Assembly (NCBI RefSeq): GCF_000003815.2
Contig: NC_049979.1
Span: forward strand, 13,407,605 to 13,467,604
From: Branchiostoma floridae
Lineage: Eukaryota > Chordata > Leptocardii > Amphioxiformes > Branchiostomatidae
Direction of reading: 5' to 3'
Length of the DNA stretch: 60,000 bases
Of this stretch, positions 1 to 11,359 are shown piece after piece (position 1 is the stretch's first letter; each line of letters starts with the position of its first letter). The position numbers and the translations under genes are program-made. The notes under the pieces were generated by a model. It made no database searches, was not told where the DNA came from, and saw nothing but the letters and a program-made list of their open reading frames with translations.

Positions 1-939
1 CAGTCACAGCTGGATTTTATTTTGTGCTGCACACCGTTTCATACTCAGGCATCTGGTTTCGTGTATGTATAATTGAAACTTTTGATTTTATTTGCAGATC
101 ATTTACTCCATATGAACGGGTTTGATGGTTACCTTCATGCAGCTTTTATAATAGTAAACGGTTACCTCTGTTACAAGGTCTAAGTATGGCAGAGGAGTCA
201 GTCACACTTCTTAGAAGATGCAAATTCAGTCTTCTATCATCGATATCTTCCCAGGGGTTATCCGTGAGGACAGTTTAATTTATCGTCGATATCGGCCCAT
301 TGCTGTCGTCTGGGTACGTGGTTGTAGTGGTCCTCTGCGGCTGCGCAGAAAACGTCACACCTTGACAATGGGCGGGGTTCCGGTACACCAGGATATCCAC
401 TTCCGTACAGACATCGACTGAGAGTCCCCCAAAATGTAATTGGGTTGTCGGGGAGAACACCTGACCATGGTAAGCACGTGTTTGTGTGTTTGAGGAGGTT
501 GGATGTTTCATACTGGTGGAAAACACCTCGACCATTTGAACACCGTCCCGTGAAGCCGCCCAGAGTCAGAGAAATTAAACCGATAGGAAGATGGAGAACG
601 TATGTTCTTACAATTACAAATGTTATTACTTACCAAACACTCAGCAACAGGTTGAAATATAAGGTCTTTATTAGTTCAATTTTACAAATTGCAGGTTATA
701 CAGGTTATAGGTAGTAGAGTCATATAAAACCTTTTGTAATTGTAATGTAACATGCATTGGCATAATACCGGCCATAAGACTTATACTAGGGTGTTCAGTC
801 ACGTGACCTGACCCCAGCGAAATCAGTGAAAACACCCTGTGTTGCCACTTTCTGTGGCGATATCTCAACAATTTTAAGACCAATATACATGTACTATACA
901 TCAAAATGAAGGGAATTTAGTTGTCAAAATAACCTGTAA
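1..939. other. Intergenic, no gene seen
   Basis: Short open frames of 60-90 codons occur on both strands, but none shows a recognisable domain, a good splice context or similarity to a family I know. I read them as chance frames. No RNA gene or clear repeat was seen. Confidence 0.5.
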
Positions 940-999
940 ATGGCTTTAAAATACATGATAAGTGCAAGGAGATATTTCTGGAAACGTGCGGCATATGCC

Positions 1000-1196
1000 C
1001 CCGTCTCCGGGCCGGGGCGGCGCGGGCCGGGATTTCGGGCCGGAGCCGCGCTGACACCGTTCCATATTTGGGCATTGCCAAGGGGTTTCCCTGCCCATAT
1101 AAGGTATTATTCGTGCTTTTCCGGCAAGAGGAGGCTTGTGGGCGGAGCTACGAAAAATCCCGAAGTTTTTCGACCACGGCAAAGCCATACTGCGAG
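1000..1196 (+). promoter_or_regulatory. Promoter-like block with two CArG (SRF) boxes and a candidate 5' exon end
   Basis: A GC-rich stretch (about 1000-1052, with a GGGGCGG-type GC box) is followed by two perfect matches to the serum response factor consensus CC(A/T)6GG: CCATATTTGG at 1062-1071 and CCATATAAGG at 1095-1104. Their starts are 33 bp apart, about three helical turns. Downstream, GCGAG|GTGAGA near 1197 looks like a splice donor. Paired CArG boxes near a start site are known from SRF-driven genes such as actins and immediate-early genes. The downstream gene is not intact in this window, so this may be the promoter of a decayed gene or of an unrecognised transcript. Function is inferred from motifs only. 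Confidence 0.45.
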
Positions 1197-1200
1197 GTGA

Positions 1201-1597
1201 GACAGTTTTCAATCGTAAAAATTTTCAAGAATTTGAAAAGTTATGAATCTTGGATTGGGATATATTAAAATACACATTCTAAGGAATAGTTTGATGTGTG
1301 GTTTGTGTAGTTTTGGTGAGAATTAGTGCCTTGGCTTGGACGAGATTGTTGAGAGGTCGCGTCGGCTGCTGTCGGGGTGGGAGGGGGGCGCACGTGCGCT
1401 CACATACGCCGGAGCGGCTGGACAGATTCTATCGTAAAATTTTCGTATAGTTTGTCAATATGCCGACCTGGGATTCTGATATAGTGAAAAATACATTCTT
1501 GTGAACAATTCTATCTATAATTTGTGTAGTTTTGAGTAAAATTAGCGCGCCACTTTGACGAAGAATGTTGACTAAGAATAGCGGTACACGTCGGCTG
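1201..1597. repeat. Diverged tandem duplication, unit about 225 bp
   Basis: Sequence from about 1203 (TCAATCGTAAAAATTTTC, then a TGTGTAGTTTT segment, then a GTCGGCTGC segment) recurs in the same order from about 1427 (CTATCGTAAAATTTTCG, TGTGTAGTTTT, GTCGGCTGC). The copies are much diverged and differ by indels, so this is an old duplication. A GC-rich stretch with CACGTGCGC lies between them (1370-1420). Confidence 0.5.
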
Positions 1598-2027
1598 CAC
1601 CGTTTACGGTTATATCAAAACACAACTGCGTTCGTAATTTCTATTTGCGATTTCACTATTTTTCTCATCAGTTACCTGTTTTTTTCTGCCGAGAATGTTA
1701 AATAAACAACATACATTTAGTTTATAACTTCCTATCTTGGGGCTTCACTGTACCATCTAATGTTGTTGATTTCTACTTCTGGAAAATCTAGAAACTAACT
1801 AAGTAAGAAAGTCCTTTTTGTACATAAAGTAACGTTAATTATTTTTTCCTACCACTTAAAAATCTAACCATGTTCTTCATTTGGCAAAAGATGCAATCTA
1901 GGAAATTTATAAATCATTGACAGTTTCATATTCACCATTTTCAATGAAATTCTAAATCTATTTTGAGTTCTCTTTGAACAATCAATATTACATTACTAAA
2001 TATCATTTTAATTTCTTTCCTTTTCTT

Positions 2028-2350
2028 CTAGAACACCATGGAATCTACATCTGATGGTTCCGTTGCTACTGACCTCGGAGAGATGTTGGTTTCAGATTTA
2101 AAACAGTTGATGAGTTCACAAATAAATTTGTAATCCGCTTATGCAAGCTGCAAGGCAACGCATCTGTCATTTCTGTGTTTAGCTACGCAGTTAAAGCAGC
2201 TCGCTCCTTTGGAAATCGTGAAGGACGTTGAGAAAGCTAAGGACAACTCCCTCCGAAAACGTATAAACGTATCAACTTTATAAAGAGTACCAGAAGCTCT
2301 CCAGAAGCAAGAAAAAGGAACTCTTGGCCAGCTTCTGTAAAACACAGTTT
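2028..2350 (+). pseudogene. Decayed coding remnant, family not recognised
   Basis: A pyrimidine tract and TTCTAG at about 2020-2031 look like a splice acceptor. An ATG at 2038 in the context ACACC-ATG-G then opens a frame of only 31 codons (MESTSDGSVATDLG...), closing at 2133. Downstream the same strand carries protein-like segments in different frames, for example KLQGNASVISVFSYAVKAA (about 2148-2206) and YQKLSRSKKKELLASF (about 2288-2335). That pattern suggests a coding sequence broken by a stop and at least one frameshift. I do not recognise the family; it could be a transposon protein or a lost host gene tied to the CArG promoter upstream. Confidence 0.3.
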
Positions 2351-2430
2351 GAACTGCCAAAGGGAGTCTCCCACGGCTGCAGCGGCGGAGTCAACATCTA
2401 CAACACAGTACAAACTTAGTTGTACACCAC

Positions 2431-2800
2431 TCTTACCTGTAGCAGTCCTTCTCGTGACCTTGTAATGCACATGTACCTCCTAGTTATGGTCTTGTGTCAT
2501 ACATACTGCAGGTGTATGAGTTGTACACAATATCTTACCTGTAGCAGTCCTCGTGTGACTTTGTAATGCTCATGTAACTCCTAGTTATAGTCATATACTG
2601 CAAGTGTTGTATACCATATCTTATCTAGCAGTCCTTCTAATGTAACCTTGTATCTACTAGTTATAGTTACATTTGTATATATCATACATACTGCAAGTGT
2701 AGGAGTTATATACCATGTCTTAACTAGCAGTCCTTTTAATGTAACCTTGTATCTACTCGCTATAGTTACATTTATATATCTTCATACTGCAAGTGAAAGA
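2431..2800. repeat. Diverged tandem repeat, about 4 copies of 86-102 bp
   Basis: The string TCTTA(C/T/A)C(T)..AGCAGTCCTT recurs at 2431, 2533, 2619 and 2718. Each copy is followed by a TGTAA(T/C) segment, a CTAGTTATAGT segment and ATACTGCAAGTGT. Spacings are 102, 86 and 99 bp. Copies 3 and 4 are the most alike, so the array probably grew at that end. Confidence 0.7.
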
Positions 2801-2839
2801 TTTGTACATTTGCAAGGATATGAGAGGTAAAGTCATTGA

Positions 2840-4790
2840 ATGATGTACAATTAAGCAATAATGAAGAACAAACACTTTGTACTGATGGCTTTTATGAAGC
2901 CAGGACTCCTGTTGTAAAGCACCTTCCATCTTTTCACACTTGCAATGTGTGCAGTGGCTGCCTTGGGAGTGGAACATTCACAAGTTTTTTTTTTTTATAA
3001 TTGTATTGACCTATGAGTGTATGGTGGTGCTGTAATTTTCCACAGCACAGGCATATCCATGGAAGCAAAACAGCCCAACTGTGTATCTTTAGTAACCTGG
3101 AAAATAGGAGAAGACACTATGTGAGATTTCAAAAGAAATTGTAAATGTAAATAGCTGTAATCAAATAGGATCTGTAAACCCTATGATTCACATTCCAATA
3201 TATCTATGTACATATCAAAGTCATGATTGTTCTTTCCATTTTGTCTCTTTATTGATTTAATCACACTAAATACAATAAGGTAGTCAGTTTACAGGTGAGT
3301 TTCAATGGGAAAACGTGTCTATTTAACCAAAAAACAGTCAAATACTGTCCCTGCATAAATTATGCTAATTGAGCCTAATTTATGCTAATTAGGCATAATT
3401 TATGCAAATTAATGAAGATATGCTTCATGCCAACATACCCACCGAGTTTGAACATCATATGACCAAGTGATGTTAAGATATATTGATCCAAGTGACAAAG
3501 CAAATTTCTTGTAATTCTTCCCATTGAAAACAATGGGAAGACGGTTCCGTCCTTGACCGCATTGACCCCATAGTTAAGGCCTTTGTTTCTTGGTGACCCA
3601 AATCCTTGATTTCCAAGAAATGAAATTCTTGTAACTCCTCAACCATACATCATAGAAAGATGAAATAAAAAGCATTGCAATTGTCAGTTCTGGCTCTATG
3701 ATATGATATAAGTATCAGAACCCTAGGACAAAAGACAATTTTTGACCTGAACACCCTACTTATACCGGCCGATAAAAAATAATGCAATTTAAAGAGATCT
3801 ACACATGCAACAATAGTTATTTCTGAGGTATGCACACTTCAGACATCCAGGTGTCCAATACATCATTTACAAAGCATCGATTACAATGCATTCGAAGACA
3901 ACAAGGCGAAAAGTTTTCAGTATCTTTTTCAGGACAGGCAGCTCGTCGTGGGACGAACACACCGTCACATTCATTGCCAGATTTGTAGATCATAATTACA
4001 CATGCTCACGGCACAAGACGAACATGATTCAACAGCAATCTTGAATTTCTGTTGGTGACCTACAACTCATGTAAAAGTGTGAAGAACCGTTGCATAATAT
4101 CCCGGATCTAAGACTGAATGGGCAAAATTGAACGTACGCAGCCATTTTCCCGCCATTTTTATATCTACGCTAGCAGTAAAGTGTTACGTCACAGCGGTTG
4201 TGACAGACAAAAGTTAAATGAAAATTCTTGACAGTATACGTCCGTTTTCTCATGACATTTTGTATGCTCATGCAGGTTTATGTTTTATGCATTTACTAAC
4301 AGAAAATGAAGGAACATGGAGGATGTATAAAGGTACATAGCGACAGTTAATTGTGCCGTGTTTCTTCCGGCTGGTATTTTGTACCCCCTCTCAACCACGC
4401 GCCCGTTCGCCGTGTACTTCCGCGGCGTGTTACGATTACGATATTACGCTTTTAGCAACAGGAGTGGCAGAAAAGTTACACAGAAGAAGTGGCAAGGGTA
4501 AGCTATAACAGCAACATGTAACTGGAGAAAATGATGCGTTGACAATTTGTCAAATCAGTATGGCTAGAGAAATCGTCGTAAACGTGCCGGTATTATGATA
4601 ATAGATGTTAACAGCATGTCCTGGTAGATTTCGCTCGGTAACTTAACTTTTGTAGCTGCAGGGATATTTGACGTTTCAAATCAAATCAATTGGATTTTCT
4701 ATTAAATCCGCAGTGTGATACTTGATACATAATTGGCTTCTATACTGGTTACTCCCGTGGTCGACTGTCTGTCCATGTTGCATGGCCGTG
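2840..4790. other. Intergenic, AT-rich, no gene seen
   Basis: No frame with coding character. Between about 3350 and 3560 it holds a copy of an AT-rich repeat family (alternating ATTTATGC and TAATTAGG-type strings, then an AAAACAATGGGA segment) related to the repeat at 44,276-50,204. A GC-rich patch at 4385-4440 could be a promoter, but no gene could be tied to it. Confidence 0.4.
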
Positions 4791-4792
4791 GT

Positions 4793-4895
4793 CACTCTCC
4801 AAGCAGAGGTTGGTCAGGAAGAGTGTGACCTACTTCTCATGTGTTAAGTTTTCTTTCTGTCACAATCTTCCCCAGCAATCTCTGCTTGGAGAGTA
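4793..4895. mobile_element. Short foldback MITE, same family as 6788-6983
   Basis: The left end (CACTCTCCAAGCAGAGGTTG, then GGAAGAGTGTGAC) is the imperfect inverted copy of the right end (GTCACAATCTTCCCC, then TCTCTGCTTGGAGAGTA). The terminal CTCTCCAAGCAGAG is shared with the element at 6788-6983. No coding capacity. A clean target-site duplication is not evident. Confidence 0.65.
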
Positions 4896-5039
4896 CAGAC
4901 GTGGTACGACAGAGGGACCCAGCACAATAAACAGTAATAGTAGCAGTATTCCTTGTTTTGGTCCTAGGTAACTTGAATAGTAGTAGGAACCGTTGGCGTT
5001 ACTCTGAAGACAACCTATTCTCAAGGTGCTAGGCTCCTT

Positions 5040-6778
5040 TGGCTGGAAACCGATGAAAGGTGTATAGATACAGGTTAGTTATCCACTACCGAACACACGA
5101 CATCATGAAAATGTACGTATAGTCGTCGAACAGTAAGCCATCAAGATGTCTTTGCGTCTTAATTTATTTGTTCATAACCTCCTTGCTTATATAGAAGAGC
5201 GATGAAGTCATTTGCAAGCGGCGTATTTTACATGGAACGTCTTTGTTTTATAGGCAACGTCGTGTTTTATGGATGAAAATTTTGTCAATAAAACGTTCCT
5301 TCATATTTCACCTTGTCTTTTATTAAACATAGAATTGACATTAGAAAAATGTAAAAACCATCAAGACTGACTTATCAATTGATAAATATAAAAGAGAACA
5401 AATGTGACTGAAACCTTGCCAGGAGAAGCCAGAGGGAGATGTTGAAAATCGCAAAAAGTAGAAATAAACGACAGCCCTGCGGTGGAGGCTAACCCTATTT
5501 GTTACCAAGGAGGTTATATAGCTGTAACCTCCCAATGTTTGAGACCATCCGTTTGTACCGTTATTCCGCCATCGAGTATTTGACATGAATCACGAATGCT
5601 GTATCAAAGTGTTTCATGAGGATAGGCTAATGGCTAAATAAAAGAAACACTTGCACGAGTGGCTAGTGTCAAGACAGAAACTGAACAGGCAATTTTCTGA
5701 CTTCCGGTGTCCGGGGGTGTGACGCTGTCCACACCCTGGGTTGTTGACTGGTGTGGGTGTTGGTAGAAAAAGCTCTTTACCTGCCGGATCTGAGGTTGGC
5801 ACTTCACACAAGAGATCCGGACCAGCTACATACTTCAGTAAAGCCTGCCTAGAGACCACCGCCCACACCTTCCTATTTTCAATCTTCAAACCACGGCATT
5901 GACAATGGTTAGGTAATAAGGATACATGCTTCACTTTGATATCACAGAAAACGCCTTCAACACACGCCAATAAATTGGGGTCAATGCACTGTAGATGCAG
6001 GACATTCACACCTCACCTGTGTGGGCCTCAGCTTCCTGATTCCTGAGTAGAGGACAATGAACTGTTGTGACGGTCAGTCACACGCGCGTGACCCTGCCAC
6101 TTCCGGCCACGTGCGTGTGACCGCACAGGTGAACCACAATAACACGGGGCTGGGAAGCCATCTCAGGCCACGGGCCGTTGTAAACAGGAAGTCGTCTCAA
6201 GCAGGGATTTTCCCTATAATTCCGACGACTAAGGGGTTTTAACAACCGAGGTTACCAAACAACTTTTACTTTCATTGAAAGAATCTGGTCACATTGCCTG
6301 AAGTCATGAACTATGTTTTCGGCTCTTCTCGAATACACTGCTTTCCACTCACTCAGTAACAGACAGTTTGCAAATTTTCATTCTTCCTACATAAAGTACT
6401 TGTGACCAACTGAAATATTCCATTGAGATATTAGCACCCTGCTCCAGATTGTCTATCATTTTTTTTTCCATTTAGAAAACGCATCCAGAGAAGTGAGCCA
6501 GTGGTCACTACGGAGGATGGTACTCAGGCTACCATGACGGAGGGAATTGAACTTACATTAATCATAAACACGTTTTCTGGGCTATCCATGTAGTTAGTGT
6601 ACACATTCTACAAGTTTCTAATGACACAAAGACACCAGAGTTGAGTGAATTTCGGTACGCGGTATAATAATAATCATCATCTGGTGTATTTTGCCAGCCA
6701 GTAGGTATATATACCCAAATTATGAGTAATGAGGCTGTTTAACGTATTGTACCATATAATCTTCTTGGTCGTACAGTA
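5040..6778. other. Intergenic, no gene seen
   Basis: The longest open frame is a 131-codon one on the minus strand at 5614-6009. It is cysteine-containing, but I recognise no domain in it and it lacks convincing splice or start context. Nothing else was identified. Confidence 0.4.
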
Positions 6779-6787
6779 CCAAGTTTG

Positions 6788-6983
6788 TACTCTCCAAGCA
6801 GAGGTTAGGCTCCGGCTGTTTTTTTTAACGTATTTTGAGTCGTTTTTATCCGGCTTTCTATTTTGTATTTCAACTGGCGGTTGCACCCACAGGCAAGATA
6901 AATACAAAATAGAAAGCCCGATAAAAACGACTAAAAAAAAAAGTTAAAAAAACAGCCGGTGCCTAACCTCTGCTTGAAGAGTA
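6788..6983. mobile_element. Foldback MITE with 9-bp target duplication (Mutator-like class suspected)
   Basis: A 196-bp non-coding element that is almost entirely an inverted repeat. The left arm starts TACTCTCCAAGCAGAGGTTA, continues through GGCTGTTTTTTTTAACG and GTCGTTTTTATCCGGC, and ends in CTATTTTGTATT. The right arm is its near-perfect complement and ends GCTTGAAGAGTA. The 9-bp string CCAAGTTTG sits on both sides (6779-6787 and 6984-6992). A 9-bp duplication with long terminal inverted repeats is the classic signature of Mutator-like elements; the superfamily is inferred from that alone. Confidence 0.85.
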
Positions 6984-6992
6984 CCAAGTTTG

Positions 6993-8144
6993 GATGGACA
7001 TAGGAGTCTCATTGGTTCTACGCAGTAGCATTAGGATAAACGGCGCCCTCACGCGGATAGTTATGCAGTTCATGCATGTACATGTCGCCACCTTAAAAAT
7101 AGGGCGAGGCGGTCGCTACGCCAGGCTGTCTTTTGTGTTAGCCGCTCCCCCATGGACGTCATCACATGGTGGTGCCAGACACGATTGCTGGTGGGTACGC
7201 AGAAGTACCTACGTAATCAGCCGTGACGTCACAGCTACTGGTGTGTATCGGTTGCCAAGCGGCGGCTTAGGGCTAAACGTACAAAGTGTAATTACCGTGA
7301 ATCAACATGGCAAGCATGCATGACAAATAAGGAACAGTCCTTTACAGAAAAGAGGGTATATTGAGCAACTAGGAGCATTTTCGGAGGCAAAAAAACTGTT
7401 GAAAATGATAAATAAAACTTGTTTAACGCTTTCATGTCTAGACCTAACTTTTTGTGAGTAAGTTCATTGCTTTCAAGTGACGGTAACAAATCACACCGAA
7501 GCTTTGCACAGCAGAAATCTTTATGTTAACAAACGGATTGGTTCCGTCCCACTTGGGGAGGGGGGTAGAGGTCCAAAGTGCAGATAGAAATCGCCAATGA
7601 AAGTAACTTTTGAACAAGAAACTACTCTCTCTCTCTCTCTCTGCGTCTCGAGGTCAGAGCTGACAGTCGGCCAATCGTGGCTTGTGATCCCGGTAGCGAG
7701 TCTCTATAAGATACCATCGACCTCAAGGACTGTTGCGATTGTCTACGTCTCTTCCAGTTTCAGAAGGGAGGAGCCAGACTAGATCTGAAGATTACAGACA
7801 ACAGGTGGTTGATTTTCCGGCCAGGTCATCCGCGACGAATACGGTTCTCCACGACGCCTGGATACCCTGCAATCTCGGCTCAGTTGACGCTCTTTTGAAA
7901 ACAGCTGCAGATGATTCAGTCCTGCTCCTGTGAGTTTTTTTTCGTTTCACAGGCGTCGTCTTCATCAATGCACCATCACCTACTGGTACATCGTGGGACA
8001 CCACAGCCTTTTGCACAATGTCGCTATGATGACCAATGATGGTGCCCAAGGTCCCAGTGTAGGTGTTCTGCAAGTTTTAGTTTGACCAGTTGCTGTGACG
8101 AGATCTTGTGGTCACGGGAGCTAGAGAACGCTATCAATTTTTAG
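6993..8144. other. Intergenic or 5' flank of the receptor gene
   Basis: Contains a short (CT)n run at about 7625-7642. An open stretch at about 7700-7931 ends in CTCCT|GTGAGT, a possible donor whose phase would fit the acceptor at 8144. It contains no in-frame ATG, so at most it is a 5' untranslated exon of the receptor. Otherwise nothing recognised. Confidence 0.35.
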
Positions 8145-8220
8145 GTACCATTCCGTGAACTGTGTCTTAAAACTGACTCCAGAACTACAACGAGACGTCT
8201 GCAAGGAAGAAGGTTGCACA

Positions 8221-10671
8221 ATGTCAGCGACTACCACCAGTCTTGCGGTGGGCTCCATCCTGAGCTTGGTCGCCCTAGCTGCTCTCGTTGGAAACGTCCT
8301 CCTGCTTGTAGTTTTCGGGCGGTCTCGCCGTCTGCACGCCTCCTCCCCCACCACCTGCTTCATCGCTAACATGGCGGTGGTGCATATCCTGGCCGTGCTA
8401 CTGTGCCAAGTCCCCACCATAGTGGCGGCACTGTCTGGAGTCTGGGTCATGGGACAGGCCATGTGCATGGTGCAGACGTTCTTCCGCACACTGTCATTGC
8501 TGCTGCAGGTTTGTTGACTTCGAATTTTTTAAGCGGATCTTTTCTGCTCACATTTTTGACGTTTATGCTTTTGCAGATCTGTCTTTCTATCTATCATTGT
8601 CTATCTATATAGGTATAGTCTAATGGTAGTTCCATTGTGTCATTAGAGCAAAATGACATAAACCATACGCTGCAGGCTTGTTGAAAGTGTTATTTAATCC
8701 GATTCCCACTATTACAACAATTATGACAGCGCAAAGATCGCTCTTACACTCGTCGGCGTATCTTTGAGTTCGAAATCTTTCCACCTAGTCCTTGGGTGAT
8801 CGATCTGATGATGAATAAACAACAGTCTAGGTACAGCAAGTCGTTTAAGTACCGATTCTTGCCATACATTTGCAACTAGATAACACAACTCGTCCTCTTC
8901 ATGCAAGCTTATAAGGTGTGTCACATTGGAGACAATGTCAGCTACCTTCTATCATACACACGTATAATGCATATTACAGTACAACTTCATATTTCCTCCT
9001 CATGCAAGCACATAACGTGATTTCAAACTTCCCCCAGGCCCACACACTGTCGGTCCTGGCCTTTGAGCGGTACCTGCGGATTTGCCGCCCGCTGAAACAC
9101 GAGGAGGTGTTCAGCGGCACGGTGGTCCTCATCATCCTGACCGGACTGTGGTTCTGTGACACCATCATCGCTCTCAACCCGTTCTACGGCTGGGGAAAGA
9201 TCATGTAAGGCACGCTGTTACCATCTTGTTGAGGCGCCAAGTTCTTCTTGCATTGAGCACATCGTGAAGACGATCGATTTAGCCAGCAAAACGTGACAAG
9301 TACTCGTATCTCTCCCAAGATCTTTTGAATATCACTGTTCTATTTTATCAATATCTATAAGCGTTTTTTCGGTCACATTATCAGGCAAGCGAGAGTGCAG
9401 AAACATTTCGGATGTCTGTCAGGTACAATAGATAAACCGTTTTCTATAGCACAGTATAAAACGTAATATCAAGTAGTATTAGTAAGCACAAACCTTCAAT
9501 TCAGTATTTTTTCTCAATATTGTATTTCAAAGATCATTACACTGATGTGATCCCCAGGTACGACCCGGAAGGGTACACCTGTGATCTGGACTGGGTCAAG
9601 TCGGAGTCGCTCCTGATCTTCACCACGCTAGTGGTACTGGTGGTCCCCCTGGCGGCCTCCACGGCCTGCTATATCGCCATACTCAGAAAGGTCCTGTTTC
9701 CACAGGTATGAAAACGCACTGAACGTTACATGTGTACTTTGCGTAAAGCATCCATAGGGCACTCATCACTCTCACATACTCACACAAGGGCCACACACTG
9801 AAGACAGGAGTGGGAGGAAGAGGGAGAGTTTTGGGGGGAGAGACAAAGACAGAAAATGCTTATTCCTCTTTATATATCGCTCTCAGGTATTGAGGCTACG
9901 GAAGAGGGTGTCACCTGTCTCCACCGCCGATGACGAGTCTCCCAGCCTAGAGCAGCAAAAAGTTAACAACAACCAGGAGACTTACGCCGAGAAACTCCGC
10001 CGCCAGGAGTACCGGCTCCAGAGACTCTTACAGACACATGAGATGGGTTCAAAGCCTGTAGCGGAGAAGCTACCATCAGAGCTCAAGGAGAAGGGCAGGG
10101 AGGGCCAGTCTGAGTCGGACAGCGAGTTTGAAGACTTGCCCCCTCCCCGCACAGAGATGGAGCATTCCAGGAGGGAAGCTGAGCTGCGAGCCTGGAAAAT
10201 GCGACACAGGCCAAAGGAGGTTAGTCGTTAGCGTAAAACTGACGACAACCTTCTTTTAGGCTGATCCGTACTCGTTAGACACACAATTAAACGTTTTGAC
10301 GATTGCAACACGTCATGGAGAACAGAACGAAAACCTAACAGCTCAGTATGACAATCCTTGGACTGTATACTATTGGCTAACATTTTATGTTGAATTTTTA
10401 ATACAACGTTAGTTATCACCGGTTTATTCTTCAGGTCGCTTTGGCAAAGACGACGCTGTTGCTTGGCGTGGCCTTCCTCATCTGCTGGGTGCCATACTTC
10501 ATTGTGACGTATGTGGAGTCTTATGCATTAGTGAACACCGCAGTCGGGACCCTGATCGCCCTGGTGCTGGTGCACCTCAGCACAGCTGTGAACCCCTACA
10601 CCTGCGTGCTGCACAGTCACAAGTACAGGCGACACTGCAAGAGGACCCTGAGTTGCAGGAGGGCGCTGTAG
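8221..10671 (+). CDS. Opsin-like class A GPCR lacking the retinal lysine
   Basis: Five exons join in frame to 390 residues: 8221-8508, 9038-9204, 9558-9705, 9887-10219, 10435-10671. Seven membrane segments are visible: GN of TM1 (VGNVLLLVV), TM3 ending in ERY (AFERYLRICRP), an opsin-style second extracellular loop (PEGYTCDLDW, with Cys and the following Asp), CWVPY of TM6, and NP of TM7. The TM3 and loop-2 wording resembles the OPN3/teleost multiple-tissue opsin group. Key residues differ: the Schiff-base lysine position (7.43, six before the NP Asn) is His in VHLSTAVNP; the TM2 Asp (2.50) is His in NMAVVHIL; NPxxY reads NPYTC. It therefore should not bind retinal covalently. Intracellular loop 3 is long (about 110 residues, exon 4), charged and acidic. 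The start is the first in-frame Met after an acceptor at 8144; it leaves only about 8 residues before TM1, so an upstream coding exon is possible. The exact receptor family is uncertain. Confidence 0.75.
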
Positions 10672-10772
10672 CACGGACAGTGTATTGGTTGTGTTGTGTA
10701 TACTGTATAGTCTGGATATTACAAGCTACCACATAGCCCAGTCAATACCCACTTTATTGATTTCTGTACATG

Positions 10773-10778
10773 AATAAA
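10773..10778 (+). terminator. Polyadenylation signal of the receptor gene
   Basis: AATAAA lies about 100 bp after the receptor stop codon, followed by a T-rich stretch. This implies a short 3' UTR. Confidence 0.6.
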
Positions 10779-10978
10779 CTATAGCACATTTTTTTCACAC
10801 TATATGCTCTGGGGTAATTCTGACCCATAGCTTCGCCTTAAAAACTTTCTTTTGTGTTTATGTGTGTTTCATAAAATATAATACCCAGAGGAGCTTATTT
10901 TGATTTGCAACGGCTTTCTTTAGAGCTAAGGATTTGATGTATCTAACATCAGTGTGAGCTAGCTGAAACACTAGCAAT

Positions 10979-11115
10979 CTGTCGCCTCGATGAACTCCAT
11001 CAAACGTTTGCTGCTGATATGGTAGGATGTACTGCTTTCTGTCAGCTGTCGCCTCGATGAACTCCATCAAACGTTTGCTGCTGATATGGTAGGATGTACT
11101 GCTTTCTGTCAGCTG
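10979..11115. repeat. Perfect tandem duplication, 67-bp unit, two copies
   Basis: The unit starting CTGTCGCCTCGATGAACTCC and ending GCTTTCTGTCAG occurs twice head to tail without visible differences. The second copy runs on to CTG before diverging. Perfect identity suggests a very recent event or an assembly artefact. Confidence 0.85.
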
Positions 11116-11359
11116 ATGAAAGGTTGACTAACCCGGGAGATTAAAAACTTCTTAAATGAAGTTCTTTCCTCTAAGATAGACTTTTGACTCCAAATCGATA
11201 TTGGTTAGGTAGATCTAACAGGATTATTTTCCTGTCAAAATAAATTCTAGAGAAAAAAGATTATTGGGTTGGTCAAGAGCCAACAAACAACCTAAGTACT
11301 GCTTTAAGTGCTACACAATTCACAAATTTCATGTAACTTTAGGGACCTGACGATATTTA

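Noticed and set aside
5614-6009. 131-codon minus-strand open frame with several cysteines
   Set aside because: No domain recognised, no coding neighbours and no convincing promoter or splice structure; length is within chance for this region.
7700-7931. Upstream coding exon for the opsin-like receptor
   Set aside because: Phase fits the acceptor at 8144, but the open stretch begins at a stop and contains no in-frame ATG; kept only as a possible untranslated exon.
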